A DNA stretch of 64,000 nt, taken from the NCBI GenBank assembly GCA_024036415.1, contig JAMWET010005477.1:231501-295500 (forward strand). The letters run 5' to 3'. Made by a program: the position numbers and the translations under genes. The DNA comes from Prochilodus magdalenae. Lineage: Eukaryota > Chordata > Actinopteri > Characiformes > Prochilodontidae. Under the pieces are notes generated by a model that did no database searches, was not told where the DNA came from, and worked only from the letters and a program-made list of their open reading frames with translations. This document shows positions 1 through 10,410 of this stretch, one piece after another; the stretch's first letter is position 1; each line of letters starts with the position of its first letter.

Positions 1-459
1 GTGTACAGATTATATGAGAGATTTTCTATATTATGTTTTTTTTTTTTTTATGTGGTTTGAGGTGCAAATTTAGAGATTTATAGTTTCATCCAAGTCCAGG
101 TTTCTCCAGTGTGGCACACTGAGCACCGGAACACAATAATAATAATAAATAATATTTTCTTGCATCTCAACTATTTCATTATGGGAAGATTTTTTTTTAA
201 AAAAATGGTGTAAAAGGACCTCTTTATAGGAGTAGATGGGTCAGAAATGTAGATAGCAGACATTTCAGACGTAACTGAAGAGCCAACACGTTCTGTGTCT
301 CCTCTAGTTAGCCATCCCCCCTTTGCTTACTATTTTTTGTTTTGTTTTTTTTTATGCTGAATTATTGCACATGTGTAGTATGTTTGGTCATCCTGGATTA
401 GATCTTATTGTTTTGTCTATTTTTTTTTTTTTCCCTTTTGATTCCTGTCTCTTCTCCAG
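1..459 (+). other. atp13a1 intron, partial
   Basis: AT-rich intron sequence with T homopolymers ending in a pyrimidine tract and cag at 457-459. I found no coding exon here; the residues expected before GTKD must lie upstream of the window. Confidence 0.85.
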
Positions 460-597
460 GGACCAAGGACCTGAGCAGGAACAAATATAAACTGTTCCTG
501 GAGTGCACTCTCATCCTTACATCGGTGGTGCCGCCTGAGCTGCCCATCGAGCTCTCACTGGCTGTCAACACCTCTCTCATTGCCCTGGCCAAGCTCT
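460..597 (+). CDS. atp13a1: atp13a1 exon: M4 with P5A signature
   Basis: Acceptor ctccag ends at 459 and donor gtaagt follows 597. The exon encodes [13 protein letters not shown] and then the M4 helix with [13 protein letters not shown], the signature that separates P5A from other P-type ATPases. It starts with two bases of a split Gly codon and ends on the first base of a Tyr codon. Confidence 0.96.
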
Positions 598-3500
598 GTA
601 AGTGTCGGTGTGGTGTCATTTATGCTGCATGCCTCGCTCATGAAATATTAAATGTTACTTTTTACAGCAGTTTAGCCCCACCCATTATTATTTAAGCTCT
701 AAGCAGTGTTTCAGCTTTAAAGGCACAATAATGGAATACAGAGTGACTTTGCATGTATTTTACAGCATTTAAATTTGTTCAGCATTGAGATTATAGTCTG
801 TTTTTCCAATTTACTCACATTTTAAATTATATTGCTCCTCCAGATGTATATTGCACAGAGCCATTCAGGATCCCTTTCGCAGGAAAGGTGGAGATTTGCT
901 GCTTTGATAAGACTGGAACTCTAACAAGCGACAGCTTGGTCGTTCGTGGTGTGGCGGGACTGAGGTATAGGCTTGTGTAGTCCACCTGTTATTTCCTGAA
1001 TTTCTGTAGGATCTCCAGTGGAAATATATTTTTCACCTTTCACATGCTATTAGGCTCCTAATCTCTCCTGAATACAATTTACTGCCTCTTTTTCTCAGAG
1101 AAGGGAAAGAGGTAATGCCAGTGTCTGAAATCCCAGTTGAGACTCACCGAGTTGTTGCTACTTGTCACTCCCTGGTTACTCTTGATGATGGTCAGCTGGT
1201 GGGTGATCCACTGGAGAAAGCGATGCTGACTGCAGCAGACTGGACACTAACTAAAGGTCAGTGGCCCTCTATAAAAGTAACTTGGAACCAAGCCTAAAGC
1301 CATTTTAGGTTGTTGGTTGACAGAGATGATTTAGTCAACAATGTACGTGAATTTGTGTGGTTTTCTTTTTCTTTCAACCAAAACATACTATCTTTGTTTG
1401 GTTTATTTCATTTTACATGTGTCTGATTCAGCTAACCAGTAAAAGAGCCCCTCGGTGTCTAAAGAGTCAGGGTTCCCTTTAAACAATCTAAAATATCCTT
1501 GTCTGTGTGTCTTTGTTATTGTTACATACGGTCATCTAAATAAAATGTGTATTTTCTTATTGTACTAGATGAAAAGGTATTTTCTCGTGCAATAAAGACT
1601 CCGGGCCTGAAGATCCACCAACGGTTCCACTTTGCTAGTGCTCTGAAAAGGATGTCTGTCCTGGCATCATATGAAAGACTGGGCTCCACTGAGCTCTGCT
1701 ATATCTCTACTGTTAAAGGAGCTCCAGAGACACTCAGGAGCATGGTAAGCTATTATTAGTTATTATATACTGTTCAGGGTCTTGTCTGGATTTGCTGTGT
1801 CGTGCAAATACTGTATGGTCAAGTTGTTGAAGAAATAAACTTAATTTAATCCAATTAAAAATAGTATTAAATTGATTTACAGGCAATACTGTTAATAATG
1901 ATACTGATCATTTTGATGATGATGGTGGTGGTTATTATTATAAAAAAAATTTAAGAAAAGTATTATCTTGCAACAAATGCTTACGTTTATGCTCATGTCT
2001 CATGTCCAAGACATGTTTTATGACGTTTTGAGATACGATTTTGACCTGAATAATATTTTATTGTTCATTCATAAAAAGGTTTATATGGAAGGAGCAATGT
2101 AAAGTAGTTTACAGCTTATTTATTATTCACCACTATTTTACCACAAATAATAGTTGCACAAGAAATTCATGGCATGTAAGTGCACTAGTGGTTTTGAATT
2201 TTTTTTGCCTTGTGGAAACCCCAACCCCTAGTTCCTGTCACCACCACTGTATAAGGATCCAAGTCAATTTGTTATTCTGCAATGAGCCCTTTTACATCAA
2301 ACCACTTTGAATGACTGTTCAACAGCTAAATTATGCAGGTATTTAAAGGTACTTTAAAAGACGATTTCTAGCAAAACGACGATGGGATAGGAATAAAAGG
2401 GTGTTTTAGAGAAAAGGTAAGATGACCAGTAAAGAGAGTGTGCAGGGCTGCAGGCGATTTTGCTGAAAACTGTTTTCTTGCATCCCCTCCAGTTTTCACA
2501 TTGTCCAGCCAGCTATGACGAGGTGCATAAAGAGATGTCTCGGGAAGGAGCCAGAGTTCTTGCACTGGGATACAAGGAGATTGGGCACCTCAGCCACCAG
2601 CAGGTACTCCATTAATGCCTGAGACATTGAACTGCAGCTTTTGATTTTCCTGTGCTAAATTCTTTACAGCAGATATACGAGTACCTGGTATACGAGCACT
2701 TGTTTACTGGTGTGTTTGTTTTTTGGTTTGTGTAGGTACGAGAGATGACCCGTGAAGGTCTGGAGTGTGACCTGAACTTCGCTGGTTTCATGGTTGTTTC
2801 CTGCCCCCTTAAAAATGACAGCAAGGCAGTCATTAGGGAGATACAGGAGGCCTCTCATCATGTAAGTGCTTTACAGACTCTTTCAGATCCAAGGCTTCAC
2901 CTGAAGACAGTGCCGGTATAAAAGTGAGGGCTGTTCCTGGTGATAAAATAAATAGTAATCTAAAAAATGTTTTCCCCATTAATATTTTCACCATATTATT
3001 TAATCTAGTGTTTTTAAGCATCAGCATAAAGTTTGATGGCCAGTTAATAAAAATCAATGGGCATCAATCATGTACAGTACATAGTAAGAATACACAATGT
3101 GAAGGGTCAATTTACAGTTCCTTTATTTTTTGATCAAAGTTTTATTGATTAGTCATGCTGTCCCTTCTGTTAATCTGAGTTGTCTTAAATGCAGGGAGAC
3201 CAGTTCAGGCTTTTTTAGGGTCTGTATTCTGAGTGTTACATTACATACTGTCTCTCCCTATGCCCAGGTTGTAATGATCACTGGTGACAATCCACTGACT
3301 GCTTGTCACGTAGCTAGAGAACTCCACTTTATCCAGAAGGAGCACACACTGATCCTACAGCCTGGACCCTCTCAAGGTACAAGTCACTTCACACCAGACT
3401 CCGCTTTGGGAAAGGTGCTGATAACTTAGGAAAGAACTAATATAACTGTGTAGTGGCATTAAAAAACAAGAGACATCGAACCATCTGGTGCACTGAAACT

Positions 3501-6290
3501 ACCACCATAGGCTTTGGTAGGTTTTCCTTGCAGTACAACATCTGACTCAGCTCATTAAATGCTTAACAGTTAAGTTATCTATGTTCTGAGTTGTGTTTGA
3601 GCATGTTTAATTTTTTTTAAATAATATTTATTATTCAACTAGCTGCCAGGTGCCTGTTGTAGAGGATTCAGCAATTTTCTAGGTGTTACTGAGGTGTTAC
3701 AAAATCCTGTCTCACTCCTTTCAGCCAGAAGATGAGATTCACTTCGTATAGAAACACAACATCTGTGAAGCTCAGTACATATAATTTTGAGAAGCAGCCC
3801 TAGAGTCCACACATATTTCATTTACTTACTATTTTTAGCCATAATAGCACAGAAGTGCAACATCTGAGTGTTGCAGTCCTGGAAGGCTAGCACAGTTTAA
3901 CACATGCATTAGTGCAATTACTGCCTGAGAACTTTAGTAATCCATGAATGTCCTCATCATTGCTTTACCTGCAGGTGAATGGCAGTGGGAGTCCATAGAT
4001 GGTAGTGTACAGGTACCTCTGCCCCCTCCATCTGTATCAGGACTGGTCAACCACTATGATCTCTGTGTGACTGGAGAGGGACTGACTAGACTGACCTATG
4101 ACCCACGTTTACTCAGTGCTCTGCTGCCTCACGTGCAAGTGTTTGCTCGTGTCAGTCCAAAACAGAAGGTCAGTTCTTTGCTTGGGGTTCTTGAATATGT
4201 GTGCTATAAATTTTCTACATGGCGGGTCAAAGTCCTACATTTACGTTTGATCAGTCTTATCAGACTCTAGACTTATTATTCAGCCTTATTATTATTCATC
4301 TTATACTGTACATAAGTTGTTTATCTGCGGTCCTACAGGCCCTTGTTTAGTGTGAATAACAGTATCTCATAAAACAAAGTTACTAACTCTTGTGCTCTGA
4401 TTTTAGGAGTTTGTCATAACTAGTCTAAAGGGACTGGGCTTCGTCACCCTCATGTGTGGTGATGGGACCAATGATGTTGGAGCGCTCAAACATGCCCATA
4501 TAGGTGAGAATATACTAATAAGCTTGTAATAAACCTCTGAAGTCATGGGTTATTTTGTGTAGTGTGTAGGCTGGCCATATGAGGCTCTCTGAGGGAAAGA
4601 GTTTTACACATCACATCAGAACATGTGAACTCGGAACACATCAGTAGCGTTCTTGCCACTGTCACATCATTTTCCATCAGTGTTCCAAACACAATGTGTT
4701 TTCTCCAGTTACAAGTAAGGGAGCGTTCTATCACGCTGAGATGGTTTTGCATAAAGTCTTGATAATAAATTTCACCACTGTTATATACCAACACCTGCTG
4801 CTCAAACTGTACTTTCTCACTTCCCACGCAACTTAATTACCACATTTCAGAAAGTCTGGTTTGCATGAGATATTTTGGGATGGCAGTTGTATGATGCATG
4901 CAAGCAGTGTTTAGCTTTTAATTGTAATTCACTGATATTGGGAGGAAAATGTACCTGAGACAAAATAAAGTGTGAGAGGGCAGAGATTTTTTTAGAATGT
5001 AACTCTCATAGGGAACATGTCTTTAACTCAGCTGGCCGTTCCAGTAATGAGTACTTCACGAGTCTACATGTGTTTATAAATGTATTCTCACTGATATAAT
5101 GCATCATTGTCTTAGCTGTGCTGTCTGTCTTGCAGGAGTTGCTCTATTAGCTAATGCCCCAGAACGAATGCCGGAGAAGAAAAAAAGAGGAAGAGAAAAG
5201 GAGGCACCTGCTAACGACCCCAGGCCCATGCCTCCAATCTCAAGTTCAGCTGGTAAACTGAGCTCCAGAGCAGCCAGGCAAAGAGTGATGGCTCAGCGTG
5301 AGGAGCAGCTGGCTGCACAAAAGGTTATTGGAAAACCCTCTGCCTTTCTTCAGTCCTTCACAGTTTGCTAGTTTTCCTTGTTCCAACAGATGTACTGAAA
5401 TTGGTAATTAAGAAATGAATTAAATCCGGTAATATGAGCTTGAAAATCACCGGGTTAAACCAGACACCGGAGTGGAGAATTCTGGCTCTTAATGTTCAGT
5501 TGATCTAAACATCTGTTAATGTTGACTTTAGTAAGTTTCAGTTCAGGAGACGTTGCCTATAGCACTACACAACATGTTAAAGTGCATGTTAAATTCAAAA
5601 GAGCTTTTAGAATCTTGACTTCTGCTTCTGTGCACAGAGAGGTCTCCCACAGAAGGTGCTCTGGGGTTTGTGTTTGGCTGAAAAACTGATTTCTGTTATT
5701 TCCTTCTGTTTGGTGCAGTGGAGTTATGTGTTGACTGGTCTTTGCAGCCCCTAGTTTGTGGTAATATGCATTCACTATGTTGCAGGAGAGGATATGTCAG
5801 GTACTGCGGGAGTTGGAGGAAGACCAGCTGCAAGTGGTCAAACTAGGGGATGCCTCAATAGCTGCTCCATTTACTTCAAAACTGTCTTCTATACAGTGCA
5901 GTGAGTAATGTCTGTGTCTGTGTGTGTGTGTAAGTGTGTCTGTGTGTGTGTGTGTAAGTGTGTCTGTGTAACTGTCTGTGTGTGTCTGTGTAACTGTCTG
6001 TGTGTGTCTGTGTGTGTCTGTGTAACTGTCTGTGTGTGTGTGTCTGTGTAACTGTCTGTGTGTGTGTGTCTGTGTAACTGTAGGTGTGTGTGTGTGTGTG
6101 TCTGTGTAACTGTAGGTGTGTATGTGTGTGTGTGTGTCTGTGTAACTGTAGGTGTGTATGTGTGTGTAAGTGTGTGTCTGTGTAACTGTAGGTGTGTAAG
6201 TGTGTGTGTGTGTCTGTGTAACTGTGTGTGTGTGTGTGTGTGTGTGTGTCTGTGTAACTGTCTGTGTAACTGTCTGTGTGTGTCTGTGTA

Positions 6291-6332
<42 letters not shown>

Positions 6333-9300
6333 TGTTTTTTGTTGTGTTTGTCCAAAAATTCAGTTGAGTTTGTTTAACATAATGTTGTTCCTCTCCCTAC
6401 TTTCAGTCTGTCACGTGATAAAGCAGGGCCGCTGTACTCTGGTGACCACACTGCAGATGTTTAAGATCCTTGCTTTGAATGCCCTTGTGCTGGCCTATAG
6501 CCAGTCAGTGCTCTACTTGGAGGGTGTCAAGTTCAGTGACTTTCAGGCCACCCTGCAAGGTCTGCTGCTTGCTGGCTGCTTTCTCTTTATCTCAAGGTCG
6601 AAGGTGAGATAATATCCCCTGTTTGGATTTACTTGCTGTGCTGTCAGGCGTTAACGAAGAATCAGCCACTTACAGCTTCACTGATGAAATAATGCTTGTT
6701 CTTCTGGCCTGCAGCCCCTAAAGACCTTATCCAAAGAGCGTCCACTGCCCAACATATTCAACCTCTACACCATCCTGACGGTACTGCTCCAGTTTGCAGT
6801 GCACTTCTGTAGTTTAGTCTATCTGTACAGAGGAGCACAGAGCAGAAGCCCTCCCAGGTATCATCATCATTCATTATATTTCATTATATAGTTACGTGTA
6901 CACAAGTGTAATCTGTTCCAGTCTTGGAGGACATGTAACGAAGCATGATTAATCAGTTAGCCAAATGAATTAAGACCAAGTCAAGACCGTTAGGAAAGAG
7001 AAGGGGCATTTATCTTGAGTCTTCACTTAGAGGTTAAGTTATGTAGCTTAATATGAAATGGATGTACAGAAAAGCATGACTGTTATCTTTATTTTAATAG
7101 AATAAATTATATCACTATAAAATTAGTCACTATGCTTTTCTTAACTGTACTTGTACAGTGACCGATTTCATATTTAGCTTAAATAGACCTGTTTAATTCA
7201 GTATACCACTTTATGTGAAAGGTTAAAAATCTCATTGTGCTCGGTTTTTAACCCATAAGAACCCAGAACCCTTCCCCCCTAAAGGACAGTGATGAGAGAT
7301 GGGTTATAAGATTACATCAGTCTTATTTAAAAGGTCACATGGCATCTTCTATGACTGTTATAAAGTCGGAATACTGGCAACATGTCGCAACCATATCATA
7401 ACTTTATTATTTCATTATTCAGTTTTTCATTTTTTAGTTAAGAATGGGTTCTATGTAATCTAGAACATGTTCTCAAAGCATTAGAACTGTTAAACGTGTT
7501 TAACAGACCTTTTAGATACAAACACATGCTTTTTTGTGTAATTTTTATATAATGGTTTATATATAATTTTTATATAATGGTTTGGTCTCATGCAGTAACC
7601 AATCACATCATTGTTTTGTAAATGAGGTCACATGTTCACAAATACACAAACTGTCATGTGACTGCATCTGGGACGTTCAGTATAGGTCACTTGGGGGACT
7701 CCATGAGTTTAGGTGAAGGATAAAGCTGTGTAAGTAACTCTCTGGACTGTTTAAAGGGAGACATACACCACCATGGGTTCTTTTGGGTTAAATCGGGCAC
7801 TGCTAGTGTATTTCTCGAATCCGACTCCTCCAGGAGCAGAAAAACGAAATATTGTGCAACATTTTTATGATTGCAAAATCTCTCCCTGCAAATCTACCAC
7901 CCTGCGTACTGCATAGTGTTTTCTTGACACCTGAAGTGACCTCTAGGACTGGAATTCAGACCCTTGAGATGAAGACCTGTTTCTGACTCATAGGCATTTT
8001 AGGTCTGCTTTATATCTTCTCTCTTTCTGTCCCTCAGAGAGGAGCAGTTTGTTGATCTGTATAAGGAGTTTGAGCCCAGCCTGATCAACAGCACTGTGTA
8101 CATAATGTCTATGGCCATGCAAATGGCTACCTTTGCCATCAATTACAAGGTACAGTAAATTCGTGTAGAAGTATGTATTAAAGGAATGGTTAAACACATG
8201 ATCATATTTACACGGTTCTCCAGATGTTGTCAATCAACCAAGACGTTTCTGGTCACCAAATTTTACTTCTTTAGTTTAGCACTGGAGCTGGAAGCTAGCA
8301 TTGCTAACAAATGTTAGAGGTCAACAGTCACCCAGGATCTTTTTTTATAAATGCATCCTCAAAATGCAAAACTCAGCCTGTACAAACTGCATTGTGCAGA
8401 CTTGTGGATGTGGTTTAGGACACATTATGGCTGTTTGTGTGCTATAAGAATGAACATGACTGCACCTCAGCAGCTTCAGAAACCAAGTGTTGTACAGAAT
8501 TCTGAAACTGTTGGTGTGCATGTATTTCATGCATGCAAACGGAATCTACAGATGTCTGTGATTTCCGTTGTTTCTATTTATAAATGAATCATCTGTTCAG
8601 ATTAGCATTTATGAAATCAACAGTCTTTAAAATATCTGCTCACTGTGTTTTAGCTGCTAGGTGAAGTTATGTTCATTTTAAAATTTTGACTACCCTGTGC
8701 AACTTCAATGTAGACTTGGATGCAGCTTGCTCATGGTAGAAGAAATTTTGGGGGTGTATGTATGTATGTCTATTGAAGAAAGCCAAGCTTGTCTTAGGTG
8801 ATCGATTACATCTGGGGTATGTGGAAAACGTTGTTAGGTACATTTACATAAGATGAACTGTACTAATTTCCCCCCAGGGCCATCCTTTCATGGAATCTCT
8901 CACTGAGAATCGTCCCTTGCTGTGGAGCATTGCCTTATCTGGACTTGCCATTGTGGGACTGCTAACTGGGTCATCACCAGAATTTAATGAGCAGTTTGCC
9001 CTTGTAGATATTCCAACAGAGGTGAGCACATGCAGCTCATACTAAAACACTACAACCGTCGTACTTGCCTTAAAGGGGAATTGCAACATATTATTTCTGC
9101 ACAAATCATTGGGGTGCCAACAAAGTCAACAATGTGTATTGATGTGAAATGACTCAGTGTCAAAAGAAATGGATCAGCTGTTTTTGTACAGTGGTGGTGA
9201 TATGAATCAGTGGTCACAATAACTACAATGTTAAAATAGCCATTCCTGAGATGTTTTGCAATTACCTCTCTGCTGTTAATACATTTTAACTGTTACAGCT

Positions 9301-9693
9301 CAAGGAAAACCTTAATCTAACAACTTCCCTACAACTTCTCAGGCATCTGACAGTATATTTATAACCAGGTCATGCTGTGAATTTGTGTGAGGTAATTACG
9401 GGCAATTAAGCCCTTTAGGCCTACTAATAGGTTCCTATCATCACCAAGAGTAACTTTCTCTAAAACTGATCATCCCCCATTTAATTTGAATGATTAAATG
9501 ACCCAGACTTTGACAAATCTGTGGTATCCCCCTTTACTATAGATGAAATGGTTTATCATCTTTCCGTGTTTTCTGCCTGCAGTTTAAGCTGGTGATCGCC
9601 CAGGTCCTGGTGGTGGATTTTGTGGCAGCTCTGCTTGTGGACAGAGTTTTGCAGTTCCTTCTGGGCAAAGGGACCCTCCGGTTGCCGAGCTGA
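460..9693 (+). CDS. atp13a1: atp13a1: P5A-type ATPase, 3' part (16 coding exons)
   Basis: ATP13A1 is the ER-resident P5A ATPase (yeast Spf1) that extracts mistargeted or wrongly inserted transmembrane helices. Coding exons: 460-597, 844-964, 1099-1256, 1569-1744, 2493-2603, 2736-2861, 3268-3376, 3975-4168, 4407-4503, 5136-5323, 5786-5900, 6407-6603, 6715-6857, 8038-8149, 8878-9021, 9583-9693. All have AG/GT borders and compatible phases, giving 746 residues and a TGA. In order they show the P5A M4 signature PPELPIELS, the phosphorylation loop DKTGTLTSD (catalytic Asp at 906-908), KGAPE of the N domain, TGDNPLT, the hinge [11 protein letters not shown], and hydrophobic helices M5-M10. The protein is usually about 1,200 residues, so roughly the first 430 (M1-M3, A domain) lie upstream of the window. 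The frame is intact, with no stop or frameshift. Identity rests on near-continuous similarity to vertebrate ATP13A1 as I remember it. Confidence 0.97.
844..964 (+). CDS. atp13a1: atp13a1 exon: phosphorylation site DKTGT
   Basis: Encodes [20 protein letters not shown] and then [20 protein letters not shown]. The aspartate at 906-908 is the residue phosphorylated by ATP in all P-type ATPases. Acceptor cag ends at 843; donor gtatag follows 964. Confidence 0.97.
1099..1256 (+). CDS. atp13a1: atp13a1 exon: start of nucleotide-binding domain
   Basis: Encodes [19 protein letters not shown], then [10 protein letters not shown] and [27 protein letters not shown] is the N-domain motif expected at this point of the P-type fold. 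Acceptor tctcag, donor gtcagt. Confidence 0.96.
1569..1744 (+). CDS. atp13a1: atp13a1 exon: N domain with KGAPE
   Basis: Encodes [32 protein letters not shown] and [12 protein letters not shown](A)SALKRMSV and KGAPE are ATP-binding N-domain motifs. Acceptor is tactag, donor gtaagc; ends in phase 0. Confidence 0.96.
1745..2492 (+). repeat. atp13a1 intron with fragment of dispersed repeat family B
   Basis: Positions about 2165-2340 resemble segments at about 9250-9490, 17,700-17,900 and 31,160-31,460. All share a core like gttcctatcaccaccactgt, in most copies followed or accompanied by an accaaaccactttgaatga-like block. The family is unclassified by me. The rest of the intron is AT-rich with nothing recognised. 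Confidence 0.55.
2493..2603 (+). CDS. atp13a1: atp13a1 exon: N/P domain, [16 protein letters not shown]
   Basis: Encodes 37 residues beginning [20 protein letters not shown] and ending GHLSHQQ. Matches the linker back from N to P domain, with [13 protein letters not shown]. Both borders are in phase 0, so the exon is symmetrical. Confidence 0.96.
2736..2861 (+). CDS. atp13a1: atp13a1 exon: P domain return strand
   Basis: Encodes 42 residues from [15 protein letters not shown] to [10 protein letters not shown], including [16 protein letters not shown]. Acceptor tgtag is followed directly by GTACGAG; donor gtaagt. Symmetrical phase-0 exon. Confidence 0.95.
3268..3376 (+). CDS. atp13a1: atp13a1 exon: P domain TGDNPLT
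   Basis: Encodes [20 protein letters not shown] and [24 protein letters not shown] is the conserved P-domain motif. The upstream intron supplies a pyrimidine-rich tract (tctctccctatgcccag). Confidence 0.96.
3975..4168 (+). CDS. atp13a1: atp13a1 exon: P domain insertion and [10 protein letters not shown]
   Basis: Encodes [20 protein letters not shown] through [11 protein letters not shown] to [13 protein letters not shown]. The first half is the variable P5A insertion; [10 protein letters not shown] is the conserved P-domain segment before the hinge. Acceptor gcag, donor gtcagt. Confidence 0.96.
4407..4503 (+). CDS. atp13a1: atp13a1 exon: hinge motif [11 protein letters not shown]
   Basis: Encodes [20 protein letters not shown] followed by [12 protein letters not shown]. 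The two Asp of GDGTND coordinate magnesium in P-type ATPases. Acceptor tttag, donor gtgaga. Confidence 0.97.
5136..5323 (+). CDS. atp13a1: atp13a1 exon: basic cytosolic extension
   Basis: Encodes [20 protein letters not shown] and a charged, low-complexity stretch to [10 protein letters not shown]. This is the poorly conserved, Lys/Arg-rich cytosolic loop before M5; it is longer in P5A than in other P-type families. Confidence 0.95.
5324..5785 (+). other. atp13a1 intron, nothing recognised
   Basis: Ordinary intron sequence between gttatt donor and tgcag acceptor. No repeat or conserved element that I can name. Confidence 0.6.
5786..5900 (+). CDS. atp13a1: atp13a1 exon: approach to M5
   Basis: Encodes [14 protein letters not shown] and [34 protein letters not shown] is strongly conserved in P5A. 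Donor gtgagt follows 5900; the downstream intron is filled by a GT-rich array. Confidence 0.96.
5905..6332. repeat. GT microsatellite with higher-order units, atp13a1 intron
   Basis: About 430 bp of (GT)n broken into longer units such as tgtgtctgtgtaactgtctg and tgtgtctgtgtaactgtagg. It fills nearly the whole 506-bp intron between the exons ending at 5900 and starting at 6407. It generates long open frames on both strands (for example a His/Thr-only 159-residue antisense frame), which are artefacts of the array. Confidence 0.95.
6407..6603 (+). CDS. atp13a1: atp13a1 exon: M5-M6
   Basis: Encodes [20 protein letters not shown], then [30 protein letters not shown] and [14 protein letters not shown]. 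These are two hydrophobic helices, M5 and M6, with the conserved [18 protein letters not shown] entry. Confidence 0.97.
6715..6857 (+). CDS. atp13a1: atp13a1 exon: M7 region
   Basis: Encodes [40 protein letters not shown] and AQSRSPP. [16 protein letters not shown] is typical of the family. Donor gtatca follows AG at 6856-6857. Confidence 0.96.
6858..8037 (+). other. atp13a1 intron, 1,180 bp
   Basis: AT-rich; contains a short tandem duplication of tttttatataatggttt near 7540-7583. Nothing else recognised, and no coding potential. Confidence 0.6.
8038..8149 (+). CDS. atp13a1: atp13a1 exon: luminal loop and M8
   Basis: Encodes [20 protein letters not shown] and [18 protein letters not shown]. 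Conserved EFEPSLxNSTVYI followed by a helix. Preceded by the largest atp13a1 intron in the window (1,180 bp). Confidence 0.96.
8150..8877 (+). repeat. atp13a1 intron with dispersed repeat C fragment
   Basis: About 8215-8330 shares a block with about 32,560-32,640 (tttgcttctttagtttag...ggctagcattgct-like). The remainder is unremarkable, apart from gtatgtatgtatgtc near 8756. Confidence 0.5.
8878..9021 (+). CDS. atp13a1: atp13a1 exon: M9
   Basis: Encodes [40 protein letters not shown] and ALVDIPTE. Symmetrical phase-0 exon of 48 codons with acceptor ccccag and donor gtgagc. Confidence 0.96.
9022..9582 (+). repeat. atp13a1 last intron with repeat family B fragment
   Basis: About 9250-9490 carries ataaccaggtcatgctgtga, gaggtaatta and ggttcctatcatcacc, the same arrangement as the fragments near 17,800 and 31,250. 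Nothing else is recognised. Confidence 0.55.
9583..9693 (+). CDS. atp13a1: atp13a1 last coding exon: M10 and C terminus
   Basis: Encodes [36 protein letters not shown] and TGA at 9691-9693. The end matches the vertebrate ATP13A1 C terminus (RVLQFFLG...P S). Confidence 0.97.
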   Translation, partial: FKLVIAQVLVVDFVAALLVDRVLQFLLGKGTLRLPS

Positions 9694-10410
9694 ACTGTTG
9701 TATCAGTAGTCTCCAAAGCAGCTGCTGCCTCCAGCGAACGGACTGCAGACATGGAATGAGGCCAGTCATTAGTGGGTGGCCAACTCTGCCACACTCAGAG
9801 GAAGCAGGGATGGACAAGCATGGCACTCAATACTGTACGCACCCCAGTGTTCCCAGTCTCTATTCTCCTTTTTGTCTCCTCTTGTCTTTTTCTTTACTCA
9901 GACCTGTTGCTTTCCTCCTGTTCAGATTACATAATCCCCTTCCCTCCATTCTAACCTCCCCCTGCCCCTCCAAACCTTAAAGGCCAAGAAGATAGCAGTA
10001 TTGTGTGGAACGAGTGTGTGTGTTTGGTGCATTTGACTTGTGCAACTGACCGGGGCATTCTCTAAGAGAACTGCAGAGTGATTAATTTTTTTTCTTTTTT
10101 TTTTCTTTTTTTTTTCCATTTTGTAAAAATACAGATGTCTGAGAGACTTATAAAAGACCAAAACTCACATGTGTTGCTGTGTCTTCTTTTGTTAATCAGA
10201 TTCCAGGTGCATATTGTATGGCACTTTACTATTGTAAGGTGTGTTCTACCTTTTATGAGAACAAACTAAATAATGAAAAATAATTTCTGAATAATTTATA
10301 CTGTTGCTATGACAGAATAATGAGATAGTGGAAAGGCTGTTTTCAGTCTGTGTAAGCATTTCCTCATAAAAGCCGGTAATGATTTATTGAATAAAGTTGC
10401 TAAGGTGTAT
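9694..10410 (+). other. atp13a1 3' UTR (end inferred)
   Basis: Sequence after the stop codon, with pyrimidine-rich stretches near 9840-9960 and 10,085-10,115. The most convincing AATAAA is at 10,390-10,395, followed within 70 bp by GT-rich sequence. The exact cleavage site is not visible from sequence alone. Confidence 0.6.
10390..10395 (+). promoter_or_regulatory. polyadenylation signal AATAAA, atp13a1
   Basis: Canonical hexamer 697 bp after the stop codon, in an AT-rich context with GTGTATGC and TGTGAG downstream. I see no better AATAAA earlier in the UTR. Confidence 0.55.

Larger units (their letters stand above)
3377..5135 (+). other. atp13a1 introns around the hinge exon
   Basis: Three introns (3377-3974, 4169-4406, 4504-5135) separated by short exons. 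I see no repeat, RNA gene or extra exon. A 94-codon antisense frame in the 4504-5135 intron has no recognisable content. Confidence 0.6.

Noticed and set aside
4494..4503. His instead of Asp after [13 protein letters not shown] in Atp13a1, a possible broken hinge
   Set aside because: P5A ATPases such as yeast Spf1 and plant members, as I remember them, also have AH(V/I)G here, so it is probably a normal family variant.
5876..6355. 159-codon minus-strand open frame of His/Thr repeats and the matching plus-strand Val/Cys frames
   Set aside because: It is a translation of the GT microsatellite in an atp13a1 intron; no coding signal beyond the repeat.
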